Assembly (NCBI GenBank): GCA_039029275.1
Contig: JBCCGL010000009.1
Location: 194,480 to 258,479, forward strand
From: JBCCGL01 sp039029275
GTDB taxonomy: Bacteria > Pseudomonadota > Gammaproteobacteria > JBCCGL01
Length of the DNA: 64,000 nucleotides
Reading direction: 5' to 3'
Under the pieces are notes generated by a model. It saw only the letters and a list, made by a program, of their open reading frames with translations. It did not search any database and was not told the origin of the DNA. Position 1 is the first letter of the stretch. Each line of letters starts with the position of its first letter. Position numbers and translations under genes: made by a program. Positions 8,294-16,370 of the stretch are shown here, piece after piece.

Positions 8294-9718
8294 CTAAATC
8301 CATTCGTTTCTTGCTGCCATGACCAGGCCATCAAGTACTTTCTTCTTATTTTTGATATCGGTCATAGTTCCCCCAACAGTTTTACGGAAAATTTCTTCTG
8401 ACAAATATTCCCCGAACTGGGAGTCGGTCGAATAGTGAACTCCGGCCCACTCACGGTTTTCCGCAACATCACGCGCGATTCTCTTCAGGTGAATTTTTAG
8501 CCTCTCCACATTGGTATTCTCGAAGACGACTGAAAGAACATGCTTGACCAAGTGTGCCTGCGTCGAGTGTCCACTCGGAAATGCGTAGTGAGCAGGCACA
8601 CGGATTGACGGAAAAATACGGTTGTCAATTTGTGATGGTCGTGCTCGTTTAAACGCCAGTTTGTAGTGCACGGCCACTGAGTAGGCTATTTGAACGGCGG
8701 TTTCCATAAGCCGCACGGTGTTCACATGAATTTCTGGGTCAATACCGCACTCATCCATAATGCGTACAAGAAAGTCATCTGCCTCATCGTCAATATCATC
8801 CAGCCGTTTGTCCAGTTGCGGATGCTCCTGCTTCCAAACCAGTTCCTGAGTTTCTAGTCGAGACAAATAATTGATTACATCGCGGGCATTCGATTTTGAC
8901 TTGTCAGAATAACCATCACGTATTTCTGATTCTACTTCAGCTTTATCTGTGGATTCTGCTTCATCAATTCTTTTTTTCAGATCATTAATATGATTATCTA
9001 AAGTTTCTAAGTGTATATCAATTTTTTCCTTGCGTTTTTTTCTCCGAGAAAGTTCGTCATTCAACTGGTTTTTAAGTGTTTCTCTTTCAAGCACAAGATA
9101 TTTAGATATATCGCTTATAACTAACTTATCAAAGTCATTTTCACTTGTCGGGCCATTTTCTACATAGTGAAGTAAGCGAGCTATAGTGAAAGTGTCGAAT
9201 TCACTATTAGATGATGTATCGACAGCAGTCATAGTCGTGCCGAGTCGCTTCATTACATCACTGCCAATGTCGGGATGGCCGTTCTTAAATTTGAACAGCC
9301 CCGTCTCTTCCTTGATAAAACGATTGACATACGTCGTATCAATCCACTCAATATTCGTTCTGATCGGTCCAAACCCATCGTCCGAATCATCATCTAAAAA
9401 ATCATCGTCATAAGCTTCAACGCCGATGCCTCTTGATCGACTACGCGAGCGTGATCGGGAGCGTGAACGAGATCGAGACCTTGATCTTGACCGAGACCTT
9501 GAGCGCGATCTGGACCTGGAGCGAGAACGCGACGCGGGAAATCCTCTGGGAAAAACATCGTCTTCAGATTCTTCCTCTTCGGTGTCATCCAACGGTACGG
9601 CGGTAGTGTAAGGTTCGAAGTATGACATGCCGGAATCGGCTGCTTCGCGTGTGAAACGATCACCAAAATCGTCTGTATCCAGAGCTTGTTGATCGTTGCT
9701 ATCAACCCCAGAACTCAT
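8294..9718 (-). CDS. Soluble PAP2/vanadium-haloperoxidase-fold phosphatase with a Ser-Arg repeat
   Basis: The 474-residue protein has the three PAP2 motifs in its C-terminal part: K353-x6-R360-P361, P381-S-G-H384, and R422-x5-H428-x3-D432. This is the active site of acid phosphatases and vanadium haloperoxidases. The N-terminus (1-60) is acidic. Residues 63-96 are 17 consecutive Ser-Arg dipeptides, followed by an Asp-rich segment. Residues about 190-320 are a highly charged probable coiled coil. There is no signal peptide or membrane helix. AAGGAGAG precedes the ATG by 6 nt. It is the promoter-proximal gene of a pair with the metzincin-like gene. Whether it acts as phosphatase or haloperoxidase cannot be told from the motifs. 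Confidence 0.8.
   Translation of the reverse strand: MSSGVDSNDQQALDTDDFGDRFTREAADSGMSYFEPYTTAVPLDDTEEEESEDDVFPRGFPASRSRSRSRSRSRSRSRSRSRSRSRSRSRSRSRSRGIGVEAYDDDFLDDDSDDGFGPIRTNIEWIDTTYVNRFIKEETGLFKFKNGHPDIGSDVMKRLGTTMTAVDTSSNSEFDTFTIARLLHYVENGPTSENDFDKLVISDISKYLVLERETLKNQLNDELSRRKKRKEKIDIHLETLDNHINDLKKRIDEAESTDKAEVESEIRDGYSDKSKSNARDVINYLSRLETQELVWKQEHPQLDKRLDDIDDEADDFLVRIMDECGIDPEIHVNTVRLMETAVQIAYSVAVHYKLAFKRARPSQIDNRIFPSIRVPAHYAFPSGHSTQAHLVKHVLSVVFENTNVERLKIHLKRIARDVAENREWAGVHYSTDSQFGEYLSEEIFRKTVGGTMTDIKNKKKVLDGLVMAARNEWI
9431..9532 (-). repeat. Segment coding for (Ser-Arg)17
   Basis: The segment codes for 34 residues of strictly alternating Ser and Arg. The DNA is not a simple repeat: all six Arg codons and five of the six Ser codons occur. 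The pattern is therefore kept at protein level and is not a fresh slippage product. Confidence 0.95.
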
Positions 9719-9780
9719 AGTGCTCTCCTTATGCTTTAGTTTGTTTTAACTGAAATTGTTGTAAAAACAATTGCCTCCGG

Positions 9781-9798
9781 ATGTGGGAATTACCACAT
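9781..9798. promoter_or_regulatory. Crp/Fnr-like palindrome upstream of the PAP2 gene
   Basis: ATGTGG-N6-CCACAT has perfect 6-bp arms with a 6-nt spacer, the geometry of Crp-family sites (TGTGA-N6-TCACA) with one changed base per arm. It lies 63-80 bp upstream of the PAP2 start codon. The Crp/Fnr gene at 5034 is an obvious candidate partner. Binding is inferred. Confidence 0.4.
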
Positions 9799-9980
9799 TC
9801 AACAAGAAAAAGTAAAGAGTTTGGTGTAGATAGGAAGATTGAAAATGCAGGATTTAAAGAGTCTTCAGGTGCGGATTACCGTGAGTGTTTGGTATTGAAT
9901 ACATGATTTTTTAATAGATTTGATTTTCACTTGACGCCGTGAAATTGATTAACTGTGCGTGAGTTTTTACCCTAACTTTG

Positions 9981-10009
9981 AAACAAAAACGGTTGAGCGA
10001 TCTCAACCG
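9981..10009 (-). terminator. Rho-independent terminator of the FAD/GcvT fusion gene
   Basis: On the minus strand CGGTTGAG-ATCG-CTCAACCG forms a perfect 8-bp stem followed by TTTTTGTTT. It lies about 100 nt past the stop codon of the upstream gene on that strand. Confidence 0.75.
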
Positions 10010-10109
10010 CAGCGTAGTTTACTTACTGACAATTAGACTTCTGCAATTCCCTGAGTGTACCCGTTTCTGTATTCGCGATGATCGATACAGAGTCTATATG
10101 AAAAAAACG

Positions 10110-12542
10110 TCATGCTTTAAGCCGCACGTTTTTGGAGTCATACAGCGGGCCTTCAACAATTTCTGCGTCAAATTGTCGTCCCAATAATTCAACCGACAAA
10201 TGCGTTCCAGTCGCGACGTGTTCGCAATCAACGAAACCAAAAACGATGTTTTTTTCGACGCGAAAACCCCATCCGGCGGATGTGACCGTGCCAACGACTT
10301 TGTCGCCGATTAAAATCGAATCACCTGCATGCGCTGTTGCCGAGTCGCAATTCAAAATCATTGTGATAAGCTGCCGGCGTTTCGGTTTGTCTTTGATTTT
10401 TTCCAGCAGTGCTTTGCCTTCAAAATCAGTTTTGTCGAGTTTTACGAAGCGGTCGAGCCCGGTTTCAAAAGGCGTGTACTCACTGATCAAATCGGACTTC
10501 CAATGCAGGTAACCTTTTTCAAGTCGCATTGATTCGGTGGCGTAAAGCCCAAAGGGTTTTAAACCGAAATTCTCACCGGCAGCGGTCAAGGTTTGGTACA
10601 CGTGTAACAGGCTTGCGTTGGGTATGTGAAGCTCCCACGCGAGTTCACCGGAAAAGCTCACACTCATGGCTGTAACCTCGACATAATCGATGTGCACGTT
10701 TTTTACACTGAGCCACGGAAAATCACTTTGAGAAAAATCGTCGCGCGCTGCAACGCTTTGTAGCAGTGCACGCGATTTGGGCCCGGCCACCACTAAAATC
10801 GTGTGACTGTGCGTTAGATTTTCCAGCGTGATGCCTTCAGGTTTGCGCTCGTTCAGCCAATCCCAATCGTGAAATTCAGCCGCCGCGGCGGAGCCAAACC
10901 AGAGTCGATTTTCGTTAAATCGCGCCAGCGTAAACTCACCCAACACGTTGCCTTGCACACCAACCGAATAGCAAAGTCCGACCTTGCCATCGCGAGCAGG
11001 TGTACGACTGCACGTGAGCGAATCCAACCAGTCGGCAGCGCCTTCGCCGGAAATCTCAAAGCGGTTGAAACCGCTGACTTCCATAATCCCGACGTTGTTT
11101 TGAATATTGTTGACCTCGGCAGCGACGACTTCTTTGGTTGGTGTAAACCGAAAGCTGTGTTCATCGACAAAGTCTGCACCCGGTTTGAAAAAAGAGGCGC
11201 GTTCCCATCCAGCGACGACACCGAATTCCACATTTTGATTTTTAAGCGTTGCGTAAAGCGGCGTCGTTTTTGCCATGCGACCGGCAGGGCGATGCTCGTG
11301 TGGCATATGAAAACGAAACTCGTTTTGATAATCCTCGATCGCTTTTAGCGCAGTGTACTCGACCGTCGCGTGGCCAAGCATGCGGCGAGGGTCGAGGCAC
11401 CAGGTGTCGTAGCACGCCTCACCCTGGGTAATAATTTGCGCGAGCAGCCAGCCGTGCCCGCCGCCTTCACCGAGTCCGGCGCGCAAACCGATAATGCAGT
11501 AGGCGTTGCGCTTGCCGGGAATTTTTCCAACCAGCGGGAGTCCGTCTGCCGTGTAGGTGATCGGGCCGTTGATCACAGTGTGGATGCCGGTCTCCTCCAG
11601 ACACGGCAGGCGCTTGAACACTCGCTCCATGTTGTCGAGGCAGCGGTCCAGATCATTCGGGCACAAGGCGTTGGCAAAGCCCGGGTCGATGCCGTCCATA
11701 CCCCAGGTTTTGCAGCCTTGCTCGTAGATGCCAACCAGCAGTCCGTTTTTCTCTTGCCGCGAATAAAAGTCGTCCAGCGGATCGCGAATCAATGGCACCT
11801 TGTGATCCATCGCTTCGAGTTCGGCGATCGGGTCGGTGAGAAAATACTGGTGCTCCATCGACGCGACTGGATGTTGCATGCCGTACATCGCAGCGACTTC
11901 GTTGACGCGATATCCGCACGCGTTGACGATCACCTCGCAGTGAATATCGTGCGGGTTGCCGTCTTTGTCGTGCACGTGAACGATCCAGCTGTCGTCCAGT
12001 TTTTGCGTCAGCGCGACGACCGGAGTGTGTCGATAAACCTCCGCGCCCGCTTTGCGCGCACGCCTCGCCAGCGCCTGACACAACTGCGCCGGGTCGATAT
12101 CGCCGTCGAGCGGGTCCCACAACGCGCCGAGCAGTTCATGTGTTTCGATCAGCGGGTGGCGCTTTTTACACTCCGCTGCATCGATCACTTCAAAGTCGAC
12201 GCCCATGCCTTTGGCCATCGACATAAAATGGTGATAGCCGTCGAGATGATCCTGCGTTGCCGCGAGCCTGATCCCGCCGCACGCGTGGTGGTAGTTGATG
12301 GGGTATTCCGGATCCTCGGCGAGTTCCTTGTAAAGATTGATCGAGTGCGTCTTCAGCCCAACCATGGTCTGATTTGGGCCAAAGTTGGTTACCTGAGCCG
12401 CGGAGTGCCAGGTGGTGCCCGAGGTCAGTTCGTCGCGTTCGACCATAACGACATCAGTCCAGCCCATCGTGGTCAAGTGGTAGAGCGTGCTGCATCCGGC
12501 GATGCCGCCGCCGATTACAACGGCGCGTGTTTGTGTTTTCAT
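10110..12542 (-). CDS. FAD-dependent dehydrogenase fused to a GcvT (folate-binding) domain, dimethylglycine/sarcosine dehydrogenase-like
   Basis: The 810-residue protein has an N-terminal DAO fold with the dinucleotide motif VVIGGGIAGCSTLYHL and the ERDELTSGTTWHSA segment seen in covalent-FAD dimethylglycine and sarcosine dehydrogenases. A linker domain follows, then a GcvT domain from about residue 440 (SGEGAADWLDSL, SFSGELAWELHIP, ESMRLEKGYLHWKSDL) with its C-terminal barrel. Family members oxidatively demethylate N-methyl amino acids and pass the formaldehyde-level carbon to tetrahydrofolate. It lies 144 nt downstream of the MttB-like gene on the same strand and is followed by a good terminator. 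The exact substrate cannot be told. Confidence 0.85.
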   Translation of the reverse strand: MKTQTRAVVIGGGIAGCSTLYHLTTMGWTDVVMVERDELTSGTTWHSAAQVTNFGPNQTMVGLKTHSINLYKELAEDPEYPINYHHACGGIRLAATQDHLDGYHHFMSMAKGMGVDFEVIDAAECKKRHPLIETHELLGALWDPLDGDIDPAQLCQALARRARKAGAEVYRHTPVVALTQKLDDSWIVHVHDKDGNPHDIHCEVIVNACGYRVNEVAAMYGMQHPVASMEHQYFLTDPIAELEAMDHKVPLIRDPLDDFYSRQEKNGLLVGIYEQGCKTWGMDGIDPGFANALCPNDLDRCLDNMERVFKRLPCLEETGIHTVINGPITYTADGLPLVGKIPGKRNAYCIIGLRAGLGEGGGHGWLLAQIITQGEACYDTWCLDPRRMLGHATVEYTALKAIEDYQNEFRFHMPHEHRPAGRMAKTTPLYATLKNQNVEFGVVAGWERASFFKPGADFVDEHSFRFTPTKEVVAAEVNNIQNNVGIMEVSGFNRFEISGEGAADWLDSLTCSRTPARDGKVGLCYSVGVQGNVLGEFTLARFNENRLWFGSAAAAEFHDWDWLNERKPEGITLENLTHSHTILVVAGPKSRALLQSVAARDDFSQSDFPWLSVKNVHIDYVEVTAMSVSFSGELAWELHIPNASLLHVYQTLTAAGENFGLKPFGLYATESMRLEKGYLHWKSDLISEYTPFETGLDRFVKLDKTDFEGKALLEKIKDKPKRRQLITMILNCDSATAHAGDSILIGDKVVGTVTSAGWGFRVEKNIVFGFVDCEHVATGTHLSVELLGRQFDAEIVEGPLYDSKNVRLKA

Positions 12543-12686
12543 AGTTCAAAATCCAAATTCGTTTTTCTATTCCCGCGTGGGCGGAAATCGATCGTCTGAT
12601 CAAATTAATCTTCGCTTTAGCGAGCGTAATAGTCCGACCCGATTGACTTCAGCGCTTGGTTAAAATCACTCCTGCGCATACCCATT

Positions 12687-14279
12687 TCATACCGGCATCT
12701 CGTCTGGTCGCACCCGTTCAACAGGCAAATCAATCTTGAATCGCTCGCGAATTTTCTGATCGGTCGCGGCATTGATCGTTGCCGGAAAATGGTTGTTCAA
12801 AATTTCGCGCACGCGTTGTTTGGCGTTCTCACGCATCGTCGGTTTTCCGTTGAGCGCCCATTCGTCCGGGGTGGAGCGGTCACTCAGCTTCGGATAGAGA
12901 TATTCTTTTTGCATCAGATCGATAGTTTGGTCAGACCCGAGAAAGTGTCCCGGACCGTCGACGGCCTGCGCGATTACTTCATACGATAAGGTTTCGTCGG
13001 TCACTTCGATGCCTCGAACCGTGCGCAGTGCGAGGCCAAGCGATTCGTTATCGATTACAAAGCTCTCGTAGGATGCGCCGAGCAAACTGCCCAACATGCC
13101 GGCTGACTCTTGCACCATGTTTGCGCCGGACAAACCCGCGAGCACGGTGCTTATGCCTTTTTCGAAACCGGCCTGCACGTCCGGAATTTTTGAATCACTC
13201 ATTCCCGCCGCGACGCCGCTGGGCAAATTGTAAAAATTTGATACCTGCGCAGCGGCCGCGCTGAGAATCGCCTCCTCACCGCCGCCGCCGCTAAACGCGC
13301 CGGTGCGCAAATCAGAAACGAACGGCCAGGTGCCGAAAATCATCGGGTGACCGGGCGAAACCAGATTAACCAAAATCAGCGTGGCCAATGACTCCGCGTT
13401 GGCCTGAACCAGCGTGCCAGCCATGGCGGCTGGAGCGGTCGCACCCGCCTGCGGTGCGGTAATGCCGTTGATTGGAAATCCGGCGCGCGTGGCGGCGATG
13501 CAGACTTCGGCTCCGTCGGCACCAAAACGCAGCGGCGAGACGACAGGGCTGGTGTGTACTTTGCAAAATGGACGCTCGCGAAATTTTCCCTCGCCGCCTG
13601 CGATCATGTCGAACAGTTCGACCACCGCCGCGACGTTTTCCGCCAGCGAGATTGCCGTCGCAATATGTTTATTGGTACCGGCCGCGATCGCATACGCGGT
13701 GTTCAAGTCCAGCGCGCGCATGTCTTCGTACTCGGTGGCGATCACGCAGCGCGTGAACCAGTGCACGTTGTCACAGGCGTCCGCAATGCGTGCAAAATTG
13801 TACAGATCGGGCAGGGTTGCGGGTCGGTATTCGTCGGCGTCGAGGTCGAGTACTTTGACCGCTGCGCCGCCGGTCCCGTAGTGCACACGGTTGCCTGCGA
13901 GCACAAGGTCGTCGGCATCGCCGCGCGCGTGGAGCGTCATTTCCTGCGCCGCGCCGTCGATGATCTCTTCGACAAACCCGCGCGGAAAGCACAGGCGACC
14001 CGAGGCGTTGAGCCTGCAACCGCGCGCCTCGGCCAGCTCGATCATTTCGGGTACACATTCGCCCATGCCGATATTTGCAAGCACGTCGAGAGTGGTCTCG
14101 TGTATGCGCTCGAGGTCGCGCTGCGTTAGCGGTTTGAGAACACCGCCGCTCATTCCAGGTTCAATGGCCGCAGGTGGGCTGGTGTCTCGATGTTTTTCGT
14201 GGCGAGCCTTGCGCGCGGAACCGCGCCGTTTGCGAGGCTGATCGCCGCTGCCGGTTTCGGCTTGCGGGTCGGAAGTCAT
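12687..14279 (-). CDS. MttB superfamily (trimethylamine/betaine methyltransferase-like), non-pyrrolysine
   Basis: The 530-residue protein has a basic, low-complexity N-terminus (about 40 residues) and then the MttB TIM-barrel signature (LTQRDLERIHETTLDVLANIGM, LHARGDADDLVLAGNRVHYGTGG, VHTSPVVSPLRFGADGAEVCI). The frame has no internal amber codon, so it belongs with the non-pyrrolysine members, some of which demethylate glycine betaine, proline betaine or carnitine. Known members use a corrinoid partner protein, and none is seen here. The next gene on the strand is the FAD/GcvT fusion, suggesting methyl transfer towards folate. A second MttB-like gene lies at 25602-27149. Confidence 0.85.
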   Translation of the reverse strand: MTSDPQAETGSGDQPRKRRGSARKARHEKHRDTSPPAAIEPGMSGGVLKPLTQRDLERIHETTLDVLANIGMGECVPEMIELAEARGCRLNASGRLCFPRGFVEEIIDGAAQEMTLHARGDADDLVLAGNRVHYGTGGAAVKVLDLDADEYRPATLPDLYNFARIADACDNVHWFTRCVIATEYEDMRALDLNTAYAIAAGTNKHIATAISLAENVAAVVELFDMIAGGEGKFRERPFCKVHTSPVVSPLRFGADGAEVCIAATRAGFPINGITAPQAGATAPAAMAGTLVQANAESLATLILVNLVSPGHPMIFGTWPFVSDLRTGAFSGGGGEEAILSAAAAQVSNFYNLPSGVAAGMSDSKIPDVQAGFEKGISTVLAGLSGANMVQESAGMLGSLLGASYESFVIDNESLGLALRTVRGIEVTDETLSYEVIAQAVDGPGHFLGSDQTIDLMQKEYLYPKLSDRSTPDEWALNGKPTMRENAKQRVREILNNHFPATINAATDQKIRERFKIDLPVERVRPDEMPV

Positions 14280-14502
14280 GCTTGTTTTCCAGAATAAAGT
14301 GATGAATTTGCGGCGTAAAAGCCGCGCGCGTTGCCCGATACCGCGGGCGTGCGAGGTGAGGGTTTCAGCGCTTGGTCAGGATGACCGGTTCTTTAATCCA
14401 CTTCATTTTGGTTTTAGAGTTGGCTTTGCGGCGATAACAACATTCACCGCACGGCCTAAATATAGGTCAATCAATTCTATGCGGTCAATAAGGAAAACCT
14501 GC

Positions 14503-14928
14503 ATGACGATTCAACCGGCGTGCCCTGAAGACTTTAACGACATTCACGATTTGCTGGCGAGTAATGCCTTGCCTACGGACGACATTCGCGGCGCGGCTCT
14601 CGAATTTCTGGTGATGCGCGATTCGTTGGGGTTGGTCGCATGCGGCGCTCTGGAGCGTCTCGGGGAGTGCTGTTTGTTGCGCTCGATTGCGGTTGCGCCG
14701 CGGTTACGAAGCCGCGGTCTGGCGGCTGCGTTAACAAAGGCGCTGTTGCGCAGCGACACCCGCGGATCGCGAGACGTGTTTTTGCTGACCAACGACGCCG
14801 ACGGTTACTTCGCGGGTCATGGGTTCGTGGTCGCAAGCAGGGAGTCCGCACCCGATGTGATTCGCAGGTCTAACCAGTTTGCCAATCTGTGCCCGGATTC
14901 GGCGATTTTGATGCGCTACAGCCGCTAG
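14503..14928 (+). CDS. GNAT acetyltransferase, ArsN2-like
   Basis: The 141-residue protein is a compact GNAT fold: MTIQPACPEDFNDIHDLL at the start, LLRSIAVAPRLRSRGLAAALT as the acetyl-CoA-binding motif A (R/Q-x2-G-x-G/A), and FAGHGF then QFANLCPDSAILM at the end. The tail pattern FxxLCPxSAxxM is typical of ArsN2-type acetyltransferases linked to arsenic resistance. The frame is open further upstream, but AAGGAAA stands 8 nt before the ATG at 14503 and similarity begins there. No other arsenic gene is nearby, so the substrate is uncertain. Confidence 0.75.
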   Translation: MTIQPACPEDFNDIHDLLASNALPTDDIRGAALEFLVMRDSLGLVACGALERLGECCLLRSIAVAPRLRSRGLAAALTKALLRSDTRGSRDVFLLTNDADGYFAGHGFVVASRESAPDVIRRSNQFANLCPDSAILMRYSR

Positions 14929-16280
14929 CTGATTCGCGCCTTTCTGAGATCAAACTCGATTGTTGCTGCGAGCCCCGGCTCGTTGTCGGCCAGGGTCAGC
15001 GTGGCGCTATGGAATTGGCAAATCGCTTTTACCAGACTCAAGCCCAGACCGTTGCCGGGGGTGTTGCGTTCGGTTTCCAGCCGCACGAATTGTTTCAGTA
15101 CGCGGTTGCGATCGATCTTGTCGATACCGCCCCCGTTGTCGCGCACCGACAGCACAGCTTTGTTGTCGATTTGATTCACGAGTAGTGTGATATCGCTGCC
15201 GGAACCGGCGTATTTGATTGCGTTGTCGAGCAGATTGGTCAGCGCTTGCGCGATCAAATGGCGGTTAGCGGTCACGGTTGGATTAGCCGAAATCTCGCTG
15301 TGAAACGTGATATTGCTCTCTTCGGCGACCGGCTCGTAAAGCTCGCTGAGTTCTTCCGCCAGATCGCCGAGGTGCACTTCGGTCCAGTGGCTTTTGTCGA
15401 CCCCGGACTCAAGTCGCGCGATGCTCAGCAGCGCGTTGAACGTATTGATCAGGCCGTCGGCGTCTTCAATTGCCTGCTGCATGATGCCGCGATACTCGGC
15501 GTTGTCGCGCTTTTCCAGCAGTGTGACTTCAAGGCGGTTACGCAGCCGATTGAGCGGGCTGCGCAGGTCGTGCGCGACGTTGCTCGTTACCTGCTGCATG
15601 CCGTGCATGAGGTCTTCGATACGGTCGAGCATTTCGTTGATACGCGCGGCGAGGATGTCGAATTCGTCGTAGCGACCAGTGATCTGGATTCGGTGGCTGA
15701 GATCGCCATCCATGATGTCGTTGGCTGTGCGGCTTATCGATCCGACGCGACGCACCACGTTGTAGCCGACTACTCCGCCACCGACAATGGCGAACAAAAT
15801 CGTGACGATCGACGCCGTGACAACCAGCGCAAAGGTGTGATCCAGCAGCGCCTGCTCGTCACTGATCTCGTGGCCAATAAAGAGCTTGAGTCCTTCGGCC
15901 AGCTGCGTTTCAGCTACGCGCACGGGCCGGTTCGCCACCGGGCTGTCTTCCGGAACTTGAATCAGATCACCGAGCCGCACGGTCGAGTGAGTTCGAATCG
16001 TGGTAATGCGCAGCGGCCACCCGGCCGGGCCAGCGAGAGCGCCCTGTTCAGCGCTTGATAGATAGTAGAAGCGGCCGTATTGGTCGATGTTGTTGCGCTG
16101 CGCGAGCGCGTTTTGTAGTTCTGGCAGTGCGCCGGATTTGTACAGGTTGATGAGTACGTCGGATTCGAGGCGCAAACGCGCGTCGACCTGCGATTCGATC
16201 TGGTCGCGCGTCGACCAGTAAATGTAGCCCAGCGTCGCGGCAGTCAGCAGGCTGAACAAGGTCGACAGCACCAGCGTCAA
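14925..16280 (-). CDS. Two-component sensor histidine kinase
   Basis: This inner-membrane kinase has a first membrane helix (LVLSTLFSLLTAATLGYIYW), a periplasmic sensor part to about residue 150, a second helix (LVVTASIVTILFAIVGGGVVGY), a HAMP domain, a HisKA domain with phospho-acceptor His in NVAHDLRSPLNRLRNRLE, and an HATPase domain with N box (LTNLLDNAIKYA) and G boxes (DNGGGI, GNGLGLSLV). The TTG at 16280 leaves a very short cytoplasmic N-terminus. The frame is open upstream to the stop of the response regulator, with only CTG codons as further candidates, so the start is uncertain. It is co-transcribed behind its response regulator. Confidence 0.9.
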   Translation of the reverse strand: MTLVLSTLFSLLTAATLGYIYWSTRDQIESQVDARLRLESDVLINLYKSGALPELQNALAQRNNIDQYGRFYYLSSAEQGALAGPAGWPLRITTIRTHSTVRLGDLIQVPEDSPVANRPVRVAETQLAEGLKLFIGHEISDEQALLDHTFALVVTASIVTILFAIVGGGVVGYNVVRRVGSISRTANDIMDGDLSHRIQITGRYDEFDILAARINEMLDRIEDLMHGMQQVTSNVAHDLRSPLNRLRNRLEVTLLEKRDNAEYRGIMQQAIEDADGLINTFNALLSIARLESGVDKSHWTEVHLGDLAEELSELYEPVAEESNITFHSEISANPTVTANRHLIAQALTNLLDNAIKYAGSGSDITLLVNQIDNKAVLSVRDNGGGIDKIDRNRVLKQFVRLETERNTPGNGLGLSLVKAICQFHSATLTLADNEPGLAATIEFDLRKARIS

Positions 16281-16370
16281 GCGCAGTGCCGTCGTTCGAA
16301 AGAGGCTAATCCGGCGCTTGAATCGGTCGCTGGCAGGCAGTCCGGTTGTGGCGGTTTTTGACAGTGCGCT

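Larger units (their letters stand above)
9719..10109. other. Intergenic spacer with PAP2-unit promoter and a terminator
   Basis: The spacer has no gene in 391 nt. The right side holds the terminator of the FAD/GcvT fusion gene (9981-10009). The left side holds the promoter region of the PAP2/metzincin unit, with a TGTGG-N6-CCACA palindrome at 9781-9798 and a near-palindrome ATTGTTGTAAAAACAAT at about 9757-9773. Confidence 0.6.

Noticed and set aside
9426..9611. Plus-strand frame giving an Arg/Glu/Asp-rich repeat peptide
   Set aside because: It is the antisense reading of the Ser-Arg tract and is only 61 codons without a ribosome site.
11370..12599. Plus-strand open frame of 409 codons
   Set aside because: It is the antisense shadow of the FAD/GcvT fusion gene, which has clear domains on the minus strand.
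12687..14279. Pyrrolysine-containing trimethylamine methyltransferase
   Set aside because: The frame contains no internal TAG, and no pyrrolysine synthesis gene is visible in the window.
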